From NCBI RefSeq assembly GCF_014654785.1, contig NZ_BNBD01000013.1, positions 101,057-165,056 of the forward strand: DNA of 64,000 bases, read 5' to 3'. Position numbers and translations under genes: made by a program. Shown here one piece after another: positions 1 to 9,818 of the stretch (its first letter is position 1; every line of letters begins with the position of its first letter). This DNA is from Streptomyces mashuensis (lineage in GTDB: Bacteria; Actinomycetota; Actinomycetes; Streptomycetales; Streptomycetaceae). The notes beneath the pieces were generated by a model. The model did no database searches. It was not told the origin of the DNA and saw nothing but the letters and a program-made list of their open reading frames with translations.

Positions 1-1479
<1,479 letters not shown>

Positions 1480-1784
1480 GGGGCTCCTCGCTCGTGGGAC
1501 TGTCTCCAGGATCCCACGGGCCCCGGGTGGCGGGTCCCGGTCCCGGGGACGGAGGGCCCGGCGGCCCGCAGTCACCCTGGAGCGGAAGGTTCCGGTTCTC
1601 GGGGCGGGAGTGGAGGGCATTGCTCCGGGGGGTACGCTCCGCCGGGTGCCCTCATGCCAGAAGAGAGCTCTCTCACGACCGAAGGCGCCGATTTTTTGTC
1701 GCATTTCTGTGAGAATGCGCTGACGCCAGGTACCTGGACCGAGCAGATACCGAGCAGACACCGAACAGATAGGGAGAAGGCGGG
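1480..1784. other. divergent intergenic region
   Basis: About 305 bases between the divergent ABC-F and acyltransferase genes. No supported gene lies here. A locally less G+C-rich stretch with a six-T run lies near 1690-1700, the kind of place a promoter would sit, but I cannot assign -35/-10 boxes with confidence. Confidence 0.5.
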
Positions 1785-3056
1785 ATGCGTTTCGCCCGAC
1801 GGGGGCCACTCGACGACGGGCGGATAACCGCCCCGGGTGCCCCGCCCAGGCTCTACGCCCTGGACGGCTTCCGCCTGGTGGCCGCACTCCTGGTGGTGTT
1901 CTACCACTACCTCGCCCTGAAGGGCGGCTGGGGGCACAGCCCCAAAACGATCTTTCCCACGCTGCACAAATACGCCCAGTACGGCTGGGTCGGCGTGGAG
2001 ATCTTCTTTCTCATCAGCGGCTTTGTGATCTGCATGAGCACCTGGGGCCGGACCCTGGGTGATTTCGTGATCTCCCGGGCGTCCCGGCTTTATCCCGGAT
2101 ACTGGGCGGCGGTCCTGATCACCGCCGGGGTGATCATCACCTGGCCGCAGGTCCGCCAGGTCCACGACCTCGACGTGGTGCTCACCAACCTCACCATGCT
2201 CCAGCAGGGACTGGGCGTGTGGGACGTCGACGGCGTCTACTGGACGCTCTTCACCGAGCTCAAGTTCTACCTGCTGTTCGCCGTCGTCGTGGCCATGGGC
2301 GTCACCTACCGCCGCTGCGTCCTGTTCTGCGGCGTCTGGACGGTCGCCGCGGTCATCGCCCCCTCGGTGAACAACAAGCTGCTCACCACCTGGGCCATGC
2401 CGCTGTTCGCCCCCTACTTCGTGGCCGGCATCGCCTTCTACCTGATGTACCGCTACCGGCCCACCGCCGTCCTGTGGGGCATCGTCGGCATCTCGTTCCT
2501 GCTCGCCGACCACCACATGATCAAGCGCGTCAAGGACAACGTCGACCCGGGCGCCCCCTACTGGCCGGCCCGGCTGATGGTCCTGGTCGCCTTCGTGATC
2601 ATGGCGATGATGGCGAACGGCTGGTTCAACCGCATCCAGTGGCGCTGGCTCACCACCGCCGGCGCCCTGACGTACCCGCTGTACCTGCTGCACCAGTACA
2701 TCGGCCTGACGATCATCTACGCGCTCCGCGACCGCGTCCCCGCCCCGCTCCTCGTGGCCGGCCTCGTCGTGGTGATGCTGGGCGCCGCCTGGCTCATGCA
2801 GCGCTACATCGAGGTACCGCTGGGCAAGAAGCTGCGCACCGCCCTCAAGAAGGGCATGGCGGAGATCCGCCTGCACACCCCGGCCCCCCGCAGCGCCGAG
2901 CACTCCGGCCGCGAGCGCCCCGCCGCCGAGGATCGTACGCCGGCGCAGCCGCACCCGTACGAGCCGGTCGCCGCGACCGTGCCGGCCGCACCCCCCGTGG
3001 CGGCCCCGGCCCAGACCACGGCGCCCGCGCCGGACTGGTTCGGCCAGCGCTCCTGA
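1785..3056 (+). CDS. acyltransferase 3 family integral membrane protein
   Basis: 423-residue polytopic membrane protein of the acyltransferase 3 (OafA/YrhL) family, which O-acylates surface sugars or small molecules at the membrane. The N-terminus shows the family opening YALDGFRLVAALLVVFYHY with its histidine, then GWVGVEIFFLISGFVI; about ten hydrophobic helices follow. The last ~70 residues are a Pro/Ala-rich, probably disordered tail. The ATG is preceded by a good ribosome site (agggagaagg). The gene stands alone and is followed by a strong hairpin terminator. The acceptor cannot be told from sequence. Confidence 0.9.
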   Translation: MRFARRGPLDDGRITAPGAPPRLYALDGFRLVAALLVVFYHYLALKGGWGHSPKTIFPTLHKYAQYGWVGVEIFFLISGFVICMSTWGRTLGDFVISRASRLYPGYWAAVLITAGVIITWPQVRQVHDLDVVLTNLTMLQQGLGVWDVDGVYWTLFTELKFYLLFAVVVAMGVTYRRCVLFCGVWTVAAVIAPSVNNKLLTTWAMPLFAPYFVAGIAFYLMYRYRPTAVLWGIVGISFLLADHHMIKRVKDNVDPGAPYWPARLMVLVAFVIMAMMANGWFNRIQWRWLTTAGALTYPLYLLHQYIGLTIIYALRDRVPAPLLVAGLVVVMLGAAWLMQRYIEVPLGKKLRTALKKGMAEIRLHTPAPRSAEHSGRERPAAEDRTPAQPHPYEPVAATVPAAPPVAAPAQTTAPAPDWFGQRS

Positions 3057-3070
3057 GCGATGGACGCAAC

Positions 3071-3110
3071 AAGAGGTGCCCCCGGCCGTCAGCGGCCGGG
3101 GGCACCTCTT
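3071..3110. terminator. 18-bp stem hairpin terminator between acyltransferase and ispE
   Basis: A perfect inverted repeat: 18-base arms at 3071-3088 and 3093-3110 with the four-base loop tcag. It lies 14 bases after the acyltransferase stop and just beyond the convergent ispE stop, so it can serve both. It is followed by a short direct repeat of cgttcttg (about 3112-3135). Confidence 0.85.
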
Positions 3111-3133
3111 TGCGTTCTTGCGTTCTTGCGTTC

Positions 3134-4072
3134 TCAGTGCGCCGTGGCGGGCTCGCACACTCGCGCCCCCGGCGCCGGGGACGTCGTCGTGCGGACCGTG
3201 CGGCAGGTGCCCGAGGCGCGCAGCGCCGCCGCCACCCGGTCCGCCTGCTCCGCGTCCGCCACCAGGAACGCCGTCGTCGGGCCCGAGCCCGAGACGAGGG
3301 CGGCCAGGGCGCCCGCGCGCGTACCGGCCTCCAGCGTGGCCGCCAGCGACGGGCGCAGGGAGAGCGCGGCCGGCTGGAGGTCGTTGCTCAGGGCGGCGGC
3401 CAGGGCGGTGGCGTCGCCGGAGCGGAGGGCGGACAGCAGGGCCGGGGAGGGCTCGGGGTCGGGGACGTCCGCGGTGGTGGCGCCCGTACCGGCGGCCTCG
3501 CGCAGGCGGTCGCACTCGGCGTACACGGCGGGCGTGGACAGGCCGCCGTCGGCGACGGCGAAGACCCAGTGGAAGGTGCCGCCCACCGGCAGCGGCTCCA
3601 GCAGCTCGCCGCGGCCGCGGCCCAGCGCGGCCTCGCCGACGAGGCTGAAGGGCACGTCGCTGCCCAGCTCGGCGCAGATCTCCAGCAGCTCCTCGCGGGA
3701 GGCGCCGGTGCCCCACAGGGCGTCGCAGGCGACGAGCGCGCCGGCGGCGTCGGCGCTGCCGCCGGCCATGCCGCCCGCCACCGGGATGTCCTTCGCGATG
3801 TGCAGGTGCACGGCCGGGGTGCGGCCGTGCCGGCGGGCCAGGGCAGTGGCGGCGCGGGCGGCCAGGTTGGTGGCGTCCAGCGGGACCTCGGCGGCGCCGG
3901 GACCCGCGCAGGTGATCCGCAGCTCGTCGGCGGGGGTGGCCGTCACCTCGTCGTACAGGCCGACGGCCAGGAAGACGTTGGCCAGGTCGTGGAAGCCGTC
4001 CGGGCGCAGGCCGCCGACGGCGAGCTGCACGTTGACCTTGGCCGGTACGCGGACCGTGACGGAGCGGGTCAC
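3134..4072 (-). CDS. ispE: 4-diphosphocytidyl-2-C-methyl-D-erythritol kinase
   Basis: GHMP-family kinase of the MEP isoprenoid pathway: phosphorylates CDP-methylerythritol. 312 residues from a GTG start (VTRSVTVRVPAKVNVQL, with the N-terminal PAKVN substrate motif) that overlaps the rsmA stop by four bases (GTGA). The glycine-rich ATP loop is PVAGGMAGGSADAAG, and the C-terminal GHMP motif is LVSGSGPTTAFL. An upstream in-frame extension is only a G+C-driven open frame inside rsmA. Third gene of the rpfB-rsmA-ispE operon, an order known in other actinobacteria including Mycobacterium tuberculosis. Confidence 0.96.
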   Translation of the reverse strand: MTRSVTVRVPAKVNVQLAVGGLRPDGFHDLANVFLAVGLYDEVTATPADELRITCAGPGAAEVPLDATNLAARAATALARRHGRTPAVHLHIAKDIPVAGGMAGGSADAAGALVACDALWGTGASREELLEICAELGSDVPFSLVGEAALGRGRGELLEPLPVGGTFHWVFAVADGGLSTPAVYAECDRLREAAGTGATTADVPDPEPSPALLSALRSGDATALAAALSNDLQPAALSLRPSLAATLEAGTRAGALAALVSGSGPTTAFLVADAEQADRVAAALRASGTCRTVRTTTSPAPGARVCEPATAH

Positions 4073-4959
4073 TGGGCGGCGCCCTTCTGCTCGGCGATGG
4101 CGGCGAACTGGTGGACGGTCAGGGACTCGCCGCGGGCCTGCGGGGAGACGCCGGCGGCGACGAGGGCGGCCTCGGCGGCGGCGGCCGAGCCGGCCCAGCC
4201 GGCCAGGGCGGCGCGGAGCGTCTTGCGGCGCTGCGCGAAGGCGGCGTCGACGACGGCGAAGACCTCGGCCTTGGTGGCGGTCGTCTCGACGGGCTTCTCG
4301 CGGCGGACCAGGGAGACGAGGCCGGAGTCGACGTTGGGGGCGGGCCAGAAGACGTTGCGGCCGATGGCGCCGGCCCGCTTGACCTCGGCGTACCAGTTGG
4401 CCTTCACCGAGGGCACGCCGTAGACCTTGGAGCCGGGGTCGGCGGCGAGCCGGTCGGCGACCTCGGCCTGCACCATGACGAGGGTGCGCTCGATGCTGGG
4501 GAAGGTGTCCAGCATGTGCAGCAGCACGGGCACGGCGACGTTGTACGGCAGGTTGGCGACGAGCGCGGTGGGCGCGGGGCCCGGCAGCTCGGTGACGTGC
4601 ATGGCGTCGGTGTGGACGAGCGCGAAGCGGTCGGCGCGGCCGGGCAGGCGCGCGGCGATGGTGTCCGGCAGCGCCGCCGCGAGCACGTCGTCGATCTCGA
4701 CGGCGGTGACCCGGTCGGCGGCCTCCAGCAGGGCGAGGGTCAGGGAGCCCAGGCCGGGGCCGACCTCCACGACGACGTCGTCGGGACGGACCCCGGCGGT
4801 GCGGACGATGCGCCGGACCGTGTTGGCGTCGATCACGAAGTTCTGGCCGCGCTGCTTGGTGGGGCGGACCCCGAGGCGGGTGGCCAGGTCGCGGACGTCG
4901 GCGGGGCCGAGGAGGGCGCCGGACTCGCCGGACTCGTCTGTGCTGGGGCTGGAGCTCAC
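4069..4959 (-). CDS. rsmA: 16S rRNA dimethyladenosine transferase RsmA/KsgA
   Basis: SAM-dependent enzyme that dimethylates two adjacent adenines in helix 45 of 16S rRNA during 30S maturation. 296 residues, near the usual length. Motifs seen: QNFVIDANTVRRIV at the N-terminus (cf. QNFL), the SAM loop EVGPGLGSLTLALLEA, EIDD, and the catalytic NLPYNVAVPVL (family motif NLPY). The GTG start overlaps the rpfB stop by four bases, and its own stop overlaps the ispE GTG, so all three are translationally coupled. Confidence 0.96.
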   Translation of the reverse strand: MSSSPSTDESGESGALLGPADVRDLATRLGVRPTKQRGQNFVIDANTVRRIVRTAGVRPDDVVVEVGPGLGSLTLALLEAADRVTAVEIDDVLAAALPDTIAARLPGRADRFALVHTDAMHVTELPGPAPTALVANLPYNVAVPVLLHMLDTFPSIERTLVMVQAEVADRLAADPGSKVYGVPSVKANWYAEVKRAGAIGRNVFWPAPNVDSGLVSLVRREKPVETTATKAEVFAVVDAAFAQRRKTLRAALAGWAGSAAAAEAALVAAGVSPQARGESLTVHQFAAIAEQKGAAQ

Positions 4960-6563
4960 CCGTGAAGTTTACGGCCGCACACGGGCCAGGGGCTCGCCCC
5001 CCGGCTGACGTACAGCTTCTTCGCGCGGAAGGTCTGCTCGGAGGCGGGCGCGTCCTGGGGGCGGCCGTCGCCGCCGAGGGAGCGCCAGGTGTGCACGTCG
5101 AACTGGTAGAGCCCGCCGTAGGTGCCGGAGGGGTCGACGGCATTGGGCCGGCCGCCGGCCTCGCACTGGGCGAGCGCCTGCCAGTTGAGGCCGTCGGCGC
5201 CCTGCACGGAGGTGGGGCGGGGTTTGGTGCCGACCTTGATGATCTCGGTGCGGGGCTGTTTGGCGATCTCGGAGGAGATCCGCTTGGGCTTCTGCTGGAC
5301 ACCGTTGACGGTGCGCAGCTCGTAGGTGACGCGTTCGACGCCCTTCTCGCCGCGCTGGGCGACGACCTCGGTGCCCTTGTAGAGGGTGGGGTCGTCGTGG
5401 CGTTCGGTGGCGTAGTCGATGGGGACCTCGCGGATCTGGCGGGTGCCGGTGATGCGCATGACGGAGATGGTCTGGCCCTCGCGGGGGAAGCTGTCGGGGT
5501 CGACGGAGGTGGTGTCCTCGCCGTTGAGGGTGATGCCGGCCTGTTCGATGGCCTCGCGGACGGTGGCGGCGTTGGTGCGGACGGTGCGTTCGCGGCCGTC
5601 GGCCATGAAGGTGACGGTGCGCTCGGTGCGGACGTCGAGGTCGAGGCCCTTGCGGCCGATGGCGGCGGAGCGGGACGCGGAGAGGTAGGCGCCCTCGGCG
5701 CGGACGCCGAGCTGGCGCAGGGCGGCGTCGACGGTGCGGGCGGTGGTCCACACGCGGTGCCGTTCGCCGTCGATGGTGAGGTCGACGGGGCGGCCGTAGC
5801 GGACGACGACGCGGTCGCCGGAGGCGAGGTCGTGGTCGGGGCCGGGGGCGACGATGTCGTGGTCGCCGACGGTCATGCCCTCGTCGGCGAGGAGCTCGGC
5901 GACGTCGCCGGCGAAGGTGTGCAGGGTGCGGGGCCTGCCGTCGATGCTGAGCTGGACGGATTTGTCGCCGGCGAGGAAGGCGGAGGTGCCGCCGGCGAGG
6001 AAGGCGACGACGAGGGCCTGGGGCAGGAGGCGGCGCAGCTGGTCGGTGCGGTCGCGGCCGGCGGGGCGCTTGCGGCGGTCGGCGGCGCGGCGGGCGGCCG
6101 CGCGGGACCCGGGCAGGGCGTCGGCGGGGACGGTGGCGGGGGTGCCGGGAGTGTCGGTGCCGGGTGCCTGCTGCGGGTCACCGTGCTGGTCGCCGGCCTG
6201 GCGGGGCAGGTGGGGGCGGCCGAAGGGCTCCAGCGGCTCGGCGGGGCCGTGCGGGGCGCCGGCCGTGGGCGGGCCGGACGGCCCGTACGGGTCGTGGAGG
6301 GCGTCGGGGGCGGGCGCGGGGGCGGCCGGCGCCGACCCGTAGGACCCGTACGGGTCGTAGGGCCCGGGGGTGCCGGGCGTCCCGTAGGGCCCGTACGGGT
6401 CGTACGGGACGTAGGGCTCGTACGGGCTCCCGTACGGGGCCTGGTGGTCCTGCGGCCCGTACGGGTCGTACGGGCGGTGGGGGTCGTACGGCGCGTAGGG
6501 GTCGTACGACGTGTTCGTCGTGGTGCGGGGCGCAGCCTGGGGGCTGCCCTGTGCTTGGCTCAC
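4956..6563 (-). CDS. rpfB: resuscitation-promoting factor RpfB-type muralytic protein
   Basis: Membrane-anchored or secreted peptidoglycan-cleaving protein linked to germination and resuscitation. 535 residues from a GTG start. In order: an unusual Tyr/Pro/Gly/Asp-rich N-terminal region (about 19-80, repeats of YDPYG), a basic segment, one hydrophobic helix (about 185-205), three DUF348 repeats, a G5 domain (about 370-445) and a C-terminal lysozyme-like Rpf domain with the catalytic Glu in QCEAGG and the motif GGLYQFDVHTW. Family members usually have a short cytoplasmic head, so the repeat-rich head is unusual. Overlaps rsmA by four bases. The open frame upstream of the GTG runs into tatD and is not coding. 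Confidence 0.94.
   Translation of the reverse strand: MSQAQGSPQAAPRTTTNTSYDPYAPYDPHRPYDPYGPQDHQAPYGSPYEPYVPYDPYGPYGTPGTPGPYDPYGSYGSAPAAPAPAPDALHDPYGPSGPPTAGAPHGPAEPLEPFGRPHLPRQAGDQHGDPQQAPGTDTPGTPATVPADALPGSRAAARRAADRRKRPAGRDRTDQLRRLLPQALVVAFLAGGTSAFLAGDKSVQLSIDGRPRTLHTFAGDVAELLADEGMTVGDHDIVAPGPDHDLASGDRVVVRYGRPVDLTIDGERHRVWTTARTVDAALRQLGVRAEGAYLSASRSAAIGRKGLDLDVRTERTVTFMADGRERTVRTNAATVREAIEQAGITLNGEDTTSVDPDSFPREGQTISVMRITGTRQIREVPIDYATERHDDPTLYKGTEVVAQRGEKGVERVTYELRTVNGVQQKPKRISSEIAKQPRTEIIKVGTKPRPTSVQGADGLNWQALAQCEAGGRPNAVDPSGTYGGLYQFDVHTWRSLGGDGRPQDAPASEQTFRAKKLYVSRGASPWPVCGRKLHG
6290..6510 (-). repeat. degenerate tandem repeats encoding YDPYG units in rpfB
   Basis: Repeated cgtacgggtcgta-type units within the rpfB 5' coding region encode tandem Tyr-Asp-Pro-Tyr-Gly blocks. 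Spacing is irregular (about 12-24 bases), so this is a codon-level low-complexity array rather than an intergenic repeat. Confidence 0.75.
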
Positions 6564-6688
6564 GACACTCCCGCGGGGCACCTCGGTGGATCCGGCCAGG
6601 GGACGGGGACGACCTAGGTCCGGGACTGTAGCGGAGGGACTGTCACGGACCAAAGTCGTATGGTCACACGGTGTCGCGGATCGTGGTG

Positions 6689-7606
6689 TCAGTAGCCGAA
6701 GGCGCGTGCGGTATTGGCGGCGACGGCCGTGGCCAGCGCGTCCTCGTCGACGCCCTTGACGGCAGCCATCGCGCGCAAGGTGACCGGAATGAGGTAGGGC
6801 GCGTTGGGCCGTCCGCGATACGGCGCGGGCGTCAGGAACGGCGCGTCGGTCTCGACGAGGACGAGGTCGTCGGGGGCGACGGCCAGGGCGTCGCGCAGCG
6901 GCTGGGCGTTCTTGAAGGTGACGTTGCCGGCGAAGGACATGTAGTAGCCGGCGTCGGCGCAGATCTTGGCCATGGCGGCGTCGCCGGAGTAGCAGTGGAA
7001 GACGACGGTCTCGGGCGCGCCCTCCTCGCGCAGGACGCGCAGCACGTCGTCGTGGGCGTCGCGGTCGTGGATGACCAGGGCCTTGCGGTGCCGCTTGGCG
7101 ATGTCGATGTGGCGGCGGAAGGAGTGTTCCTGGGCGGCCCGGCCCTCGTCGCCGGTGCGGAAGAAGTCGAGGCCGGTCTCGCCGACGCCGCGGACGTGCG
7201 GCAGCGCGGCGAGCCGGTCGATCTCCTCGAGCGCGGCCTCCAGGGCCGCATCGCCCCCGGCCGCCCGCTCGCCCTGCCGCGACCACCCGTCGGGATCCCC
7301 CAGCACGATGCGGGGCGCCTCGTTGGGGTGGAGGGCCACGGTGGCCCAGACGGCGTCGTGCGCCGCGGCGGTGTCGGCCGCCCAGCGGGAACCGGCGAGG
7401 TCGCAGCCCACCTGGACGACGGTGGTGACGCCGACGGCGGCGGCTTGGTCCAGGGCGTCCTGGACGGTGGTGCCGTGCGGCAGCATGTCCAGGTGGGTGT
7501 GGGAGTCGGCCACGGGGACGTTCAGCGGGGGCGGGGGCGGCGGGGGGACGTCCTTCCCGCCGTTGCCGTGGTCCGTATCGCCGCTGTTCGATGCTCTTGC
7601 CGCCAT
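6689..7606 (-). CDS. tatD: TatD family metal-dependent hydrolase/DNase
   Basis: 305-residue TIM-barrel amidohydrolase of the TatD family, cytoplasmic 3'-5' DNase or related hydrolase. Metal-binding motifs: DSHTHLDM at the strand-1 end, GVGETGLDFF with the bridging Glu, a histidine in VIHDRD, and FHCYSGD; the final ETDAPFLTP is diagnostic. The N-terminus (about 28 residues) carries a run of prolines not found in most relatives, so a later start is possible. It lies upstream of rpfB with a 125-base gap, the same neighbours as in mycobacteria. Confidence 0.95.
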   Translation of the reverse strand: MAARASNSGDTDHGNGGKDVPPPPPPPLNVPVADSHTHLDMLPHGTTVQDALDQAAAVGVTTVVQVGCDLAGSRWAADTAAAHDAVWATVALHPNEAPRIVLGDPDGWSRQGERAAGGDAALEAALEEIDRLAALPHVRGVGETGLDFFRTGDEGRAAQEHSFRRHIDIAKRHRKALVIHDRDAHDDVLRVLREEGAPETVVFHCYSGDAAMAKICADAGYYMSFAGNVTFKNAQPLRDALAVAPDDLVLVETDAPFLTPAPYRGRPNAPYLIPVTLRAMAAVKGVDEDALATAVAANTARAFGY

Positions 7607-7642
7607 GCCGCCGATTCTAAGGACGACGGGCGGCGGGCCTCG

Positions 7643-7673
7643 CTTCCGGTGGAAGCCTCACTTCCGGTGGAAG
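7643..7673. repeat. duplicated CTTCC-ggt-GGAAG inverted repeat
   Basis: The 13-base sequence cttccggtggaag, itself an inverted repeat, occurs at 7643-7655 and again at 7661-7673, the second copy coding for the C-terminus of the zinc-ribbon protein. It may form a small hairpin at the 3' end of that gene. Confidence 0.6.
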
Positions 7674-8137
7674 GGCTTGAGCAGGTCGGAGAGGTGCCAG
7701 TGGTGGTGCTGCTGCGACTCGCGTCCGCCGCCGTCGAAGACGGGGCCGGCGGCCGGCTGGTCGGTGCGCGGCACCTCGGTGCGCGGGGTCAGGTGCAGGG
7801 CGTCGGCGATCACGGACACCTGCCCGGAGCGCATGATGCGGACGACGTGGGCGTCGCAGTTGGGGCACGTGGGGCGGCCGAGGGGCGACGGGACGCGCTC
7901 GCCGTCGGCGTAGTACACGACGAAGGGGCGGCCCTTGGCGTCGGTGTAGTGCCGTATTTCGTAGGACTGCTCCCAGCCGTGCCCGCAGCTCATGCACGCG
8001 AACGCGTACGACTCGTGGCCCACGTGGGTGCCCGGTGCGGTGCCGGGGCCGGTGCCGGGTGAGGCGCCGGCGCCGGTGACCGGGTGCGTGCGGGTGACCG
8101 GGTCGACGCCGCTGGGGGCTCCTGCGGTCTCGCTCAT
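7658..8137 (-). CDS. small zinc-ribbon protein of unknown function
   Basis: 159 residues. I do not recognise a named family. Two CxxC pairs, CMSCGHGW and CPNCDAHVV, are about 40 residues apart and should form a zinc ribbon. Between them is a hydrophilic segment SYEIRHYTDAKGRPFVVYY. The N-terminal 45 residues are Thr/Pro/Gly-rich and the C-terminus is basic (HRK). The ATG at 8137 has an aggagct ribosome site; an in-frame extension upstream was rejected because the ribosome site lies inside it. A 17-base palindrome sits directly before the ribosome site. Confidence 0.8.
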   Translation of the reverse strand: MSETAGAPSGVDPVTRTHPVTGAGASPGTGPGTAPGTHVGHESYAFACMSCGHGWEQSYEIRHYTDAKGRPFVVYYADGERVPSPLGRPTCPNCDAHVVRIMRSGQVSVIADALHLTPRTEVPRTDQPAAGPVFDGGGRESQQHHHWHLSDLLKPFHRK

Positions 8138-8147
8138 GGCAGCTCCT

Positions 8148-8164
8148 CTTGTCCGGAGGACAAG
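8148..8164. promoter_or_regulatory. 17-bp palindrome next to the zinc-ribbon gene start
   Basis: Arms cttgtcc (8148-8154) and ggacaag (8158-8164) flank the centre gga. It abuts the ribosome site of the minus-strand gene, so it could be a protein operator or an RNA hairpin affecting initiation. Function is inferred from position only. Confidence 0.5.
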
Positions 8165-8319
8165 TCCGGGATCGGACGTCCCACCACCAGGGAACGCCCA
8201 TCCCGCCGCCGGCGCAGCAGCCCGGCCCGCGAATTGGGGCAAACTTGGCGGCTTCATGCCCTGGACGCGTGGCTGCCATGCCTGGGCTTTGCTTTTCAGC
8301 TCAGCCCTTTACCTTATAT

Positions 8320-9174
8320 TCAATCCCGCTGTGCGGCATTTTTTGCCGCAACGACGGCATCGAACACGCCCCTCTTGGGTACCCCGGCCTCGGCGGCCAC
8401 CGCGGCGATGGCTTCTTTCCGACGTTCCCCCGCCTCTTCGCGGATCCGGACGCGGCGCACGAGCTCGGCGGCGTCCAGTTCCTCCGGGCCGCGCTCGGCC
8501 GCGCCCTCCACCACGATGGTGATCTCGCCGCGCACGCCCTCGGCGGCCCAGGCCGCCAGTTCGGCGAGCGGGCCGCGCCGCACCTCCTCGTACGTCTTGG
8601 TGAGTTCGCGGCAGACCGCGGCGCGGCGGTCGGCGCCGAGGACCTCGGCCATGGCGGCGAGGGTGTCGTCGAGGCGGTGCGGGGCCTCGAAGTAGACGAG
8701 GGTGCGGCGCTCGGCGGCGACCTCGCGCAGCCGGGAGAGCCGTTCACCGGGCTTGCGGGGCAGGAAGCCCTCGAAGCAGAAGCGGTCCACGGGCAGCCCG
8801 GAGACGGCCAGCGCGGTGAGCACGGCGGAGGGGCCCGGCACGGCGGTCACCTTGATGTCGCGCTCGACGGCCGCGGCGACCAGCCGGTAGCCGGGGTCGG
8901 ACACGGACGGCATGCCGGCGTCGGTGACGAGCAGCACCCGTGCCCCGCCGGCCAGCGCCTCCACCAGCTCGGGGGTGCGGGCCGACTCGTTGCCCTCGAA
9001 GTACGACACGACGCGGCCGGTGGTGTGCACCCCCAGCGCCTGGGTGAGCCGGCGCAGCCGCCGGGTGTCCTCGGCGGCGATCACCTCGGCGGCGGCGAGC
9101 TCCTGGGCCAGCCGGGGCGGGGCGTCGGCGACGTCGCCGATGGGCGTTCCTGCGAGTACGAGCGTTCCTGTCAC
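8320..9174 (-). CDS. rsmI: 16S rRNA (cytidine-2'-O)-methyltransferase RsmI
   Basis: SAM-dependent 2'-O-methyltransferase acting on C1402 in the 16S rRNA decoding centre, tetrapyrrole-methylase fold. 284 residues from the GTG start (VTGTLVLAGTPIGDV), matching the family length. Motifs: TPIGD at the N-terminus, AAEDTRRLRRL, LVTDAGMPSVSDPGYRL, and VPGPSAVLTALAVSGLP. A longer upstream in-frame extension is low-complexity and not credible. It neighbours pmt and tatD as in other actinobacteria. Confidence 0.95.
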   Translation of the reverse strand: MTGTLVLAGTPIGDVADAPPRLAQELAAAEVIAAEDTRRLRRLTQALGVHTTGRVVSYFEGNESARTPELVEALAGGARVLLVTDAGMPSVSDPGYRLVAAAVERDIKVTAVPGPSAVLTALAVSGLPVDRFCFEGFLPRKPGERLSRLREVAAERRTLVYFEAPHRLDDTLAAMAEVLGADRRAAVCRELTKTYEEVRRGPLAELAAWAAEGVRGEITIVVEGAAERGPEELDAAELVRRVRIREEAGERRKEAIAAVAAEAGVPKRGVFDAVVAAKNAAQRD

Positions 9175-9233
9175 TCCCCCATCCTCGCAGGGGTGGCGCG
9201 CGGGGGTGCCGCGCGCCGGCGCGTCAGCGGGCG

Positions 9234-9677
9234 TCAGCGGGCCACGACGGTGACGGTGCGGACCGACGTCACGGCGAGGAAGTGGGGCACGGGGATGCCG
9301 CTGTGGTCGGGGCGGAAGTGCATCAGGGTGCCGTCGGCGCGGGCGGGGCCGGGCTGGAAGGGGGCGCGGGAGGGGCGTGCGGAGTTGCGCCATCGGTGGA
9401 CGCGGCCGTCGCAGGTGGCGGTGGAGCCGCCGATGCCCTCGGTGCGGGCGCTCTGCATGAGGTTGCTGCCGATGTAGACGGTGGTGAGGGGGCGGCCGAG
9501 GGTGCAGCGGTAGGTGCCGGTCATGGTGACGGTGCCGTCGGGCGCGAGGCTGACGACGGGGTCGATGGTCATGCGGTGGGCGGTCTGCCGGGGGGCCGGG
9601 GCGGCCTGGGCGGTGACCGGGGTCAGGGCGGCGGCGGTCAGGGTGAGCGTGGCGGCGACGGCTTCGCGGAGGCGCAT
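9234..9677 (-). CDS. small secreted protein, resembles DUF6299
   Basis: 147 residues from the ATG at 9677: a basic start, a hydrophobic core (VAATLTLTAAALTPVTAQA) and a signal-peptidase site after AQA. The mature ~120 residues have beta-rich character, two cysteines (YRCTLG and ATCDGR) probably disulfide-bonded, and the opening MTIDPVVSLAPDGTVTMTGT that resembles the Streptomyces DUF6299 secreted proteins as I remember them. Function is unknown. The in-frame upstream ATG would put a basic 40-residue extension before the signal peptide and is less likely. Confidence 0.75.
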   Translation of the reverse strand: MRLREAVAATLTLTAAALTPVTAQAAPAPRQTAHRMTIDPVVSLAPDGTVTMTGTYRCTLGRPLTTVYIGSNLMQSARTEGIGGSTATCDGRVHRWRNSARPSRAPFQPGPARADGTLMHFRPDHSGIPVPHFLAVTSVRTVTVVAR

Positions 9678-9818
9678 GGCGTCAGGGGTCCCTCGGGGTC
9701 GGACGGCTCGGGCTGGACGGACGGCCATGGATACACCCGGGGGCGCGTTCCTGGTGCGTACATCACCCGCGCGGCGGCGCGTCGGACGGCGCGTCACGTC
9801 CCGTACGCCCGGCGCGAG

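Noticed and set aside
4073..5302. N-terminal extension of ispE through rsmA and rpfB
   Set aside because: The extension overlaps two well-supported genes and is Arg/Pro/Ser-rich; the real ispE starts at the GTG at 4072.
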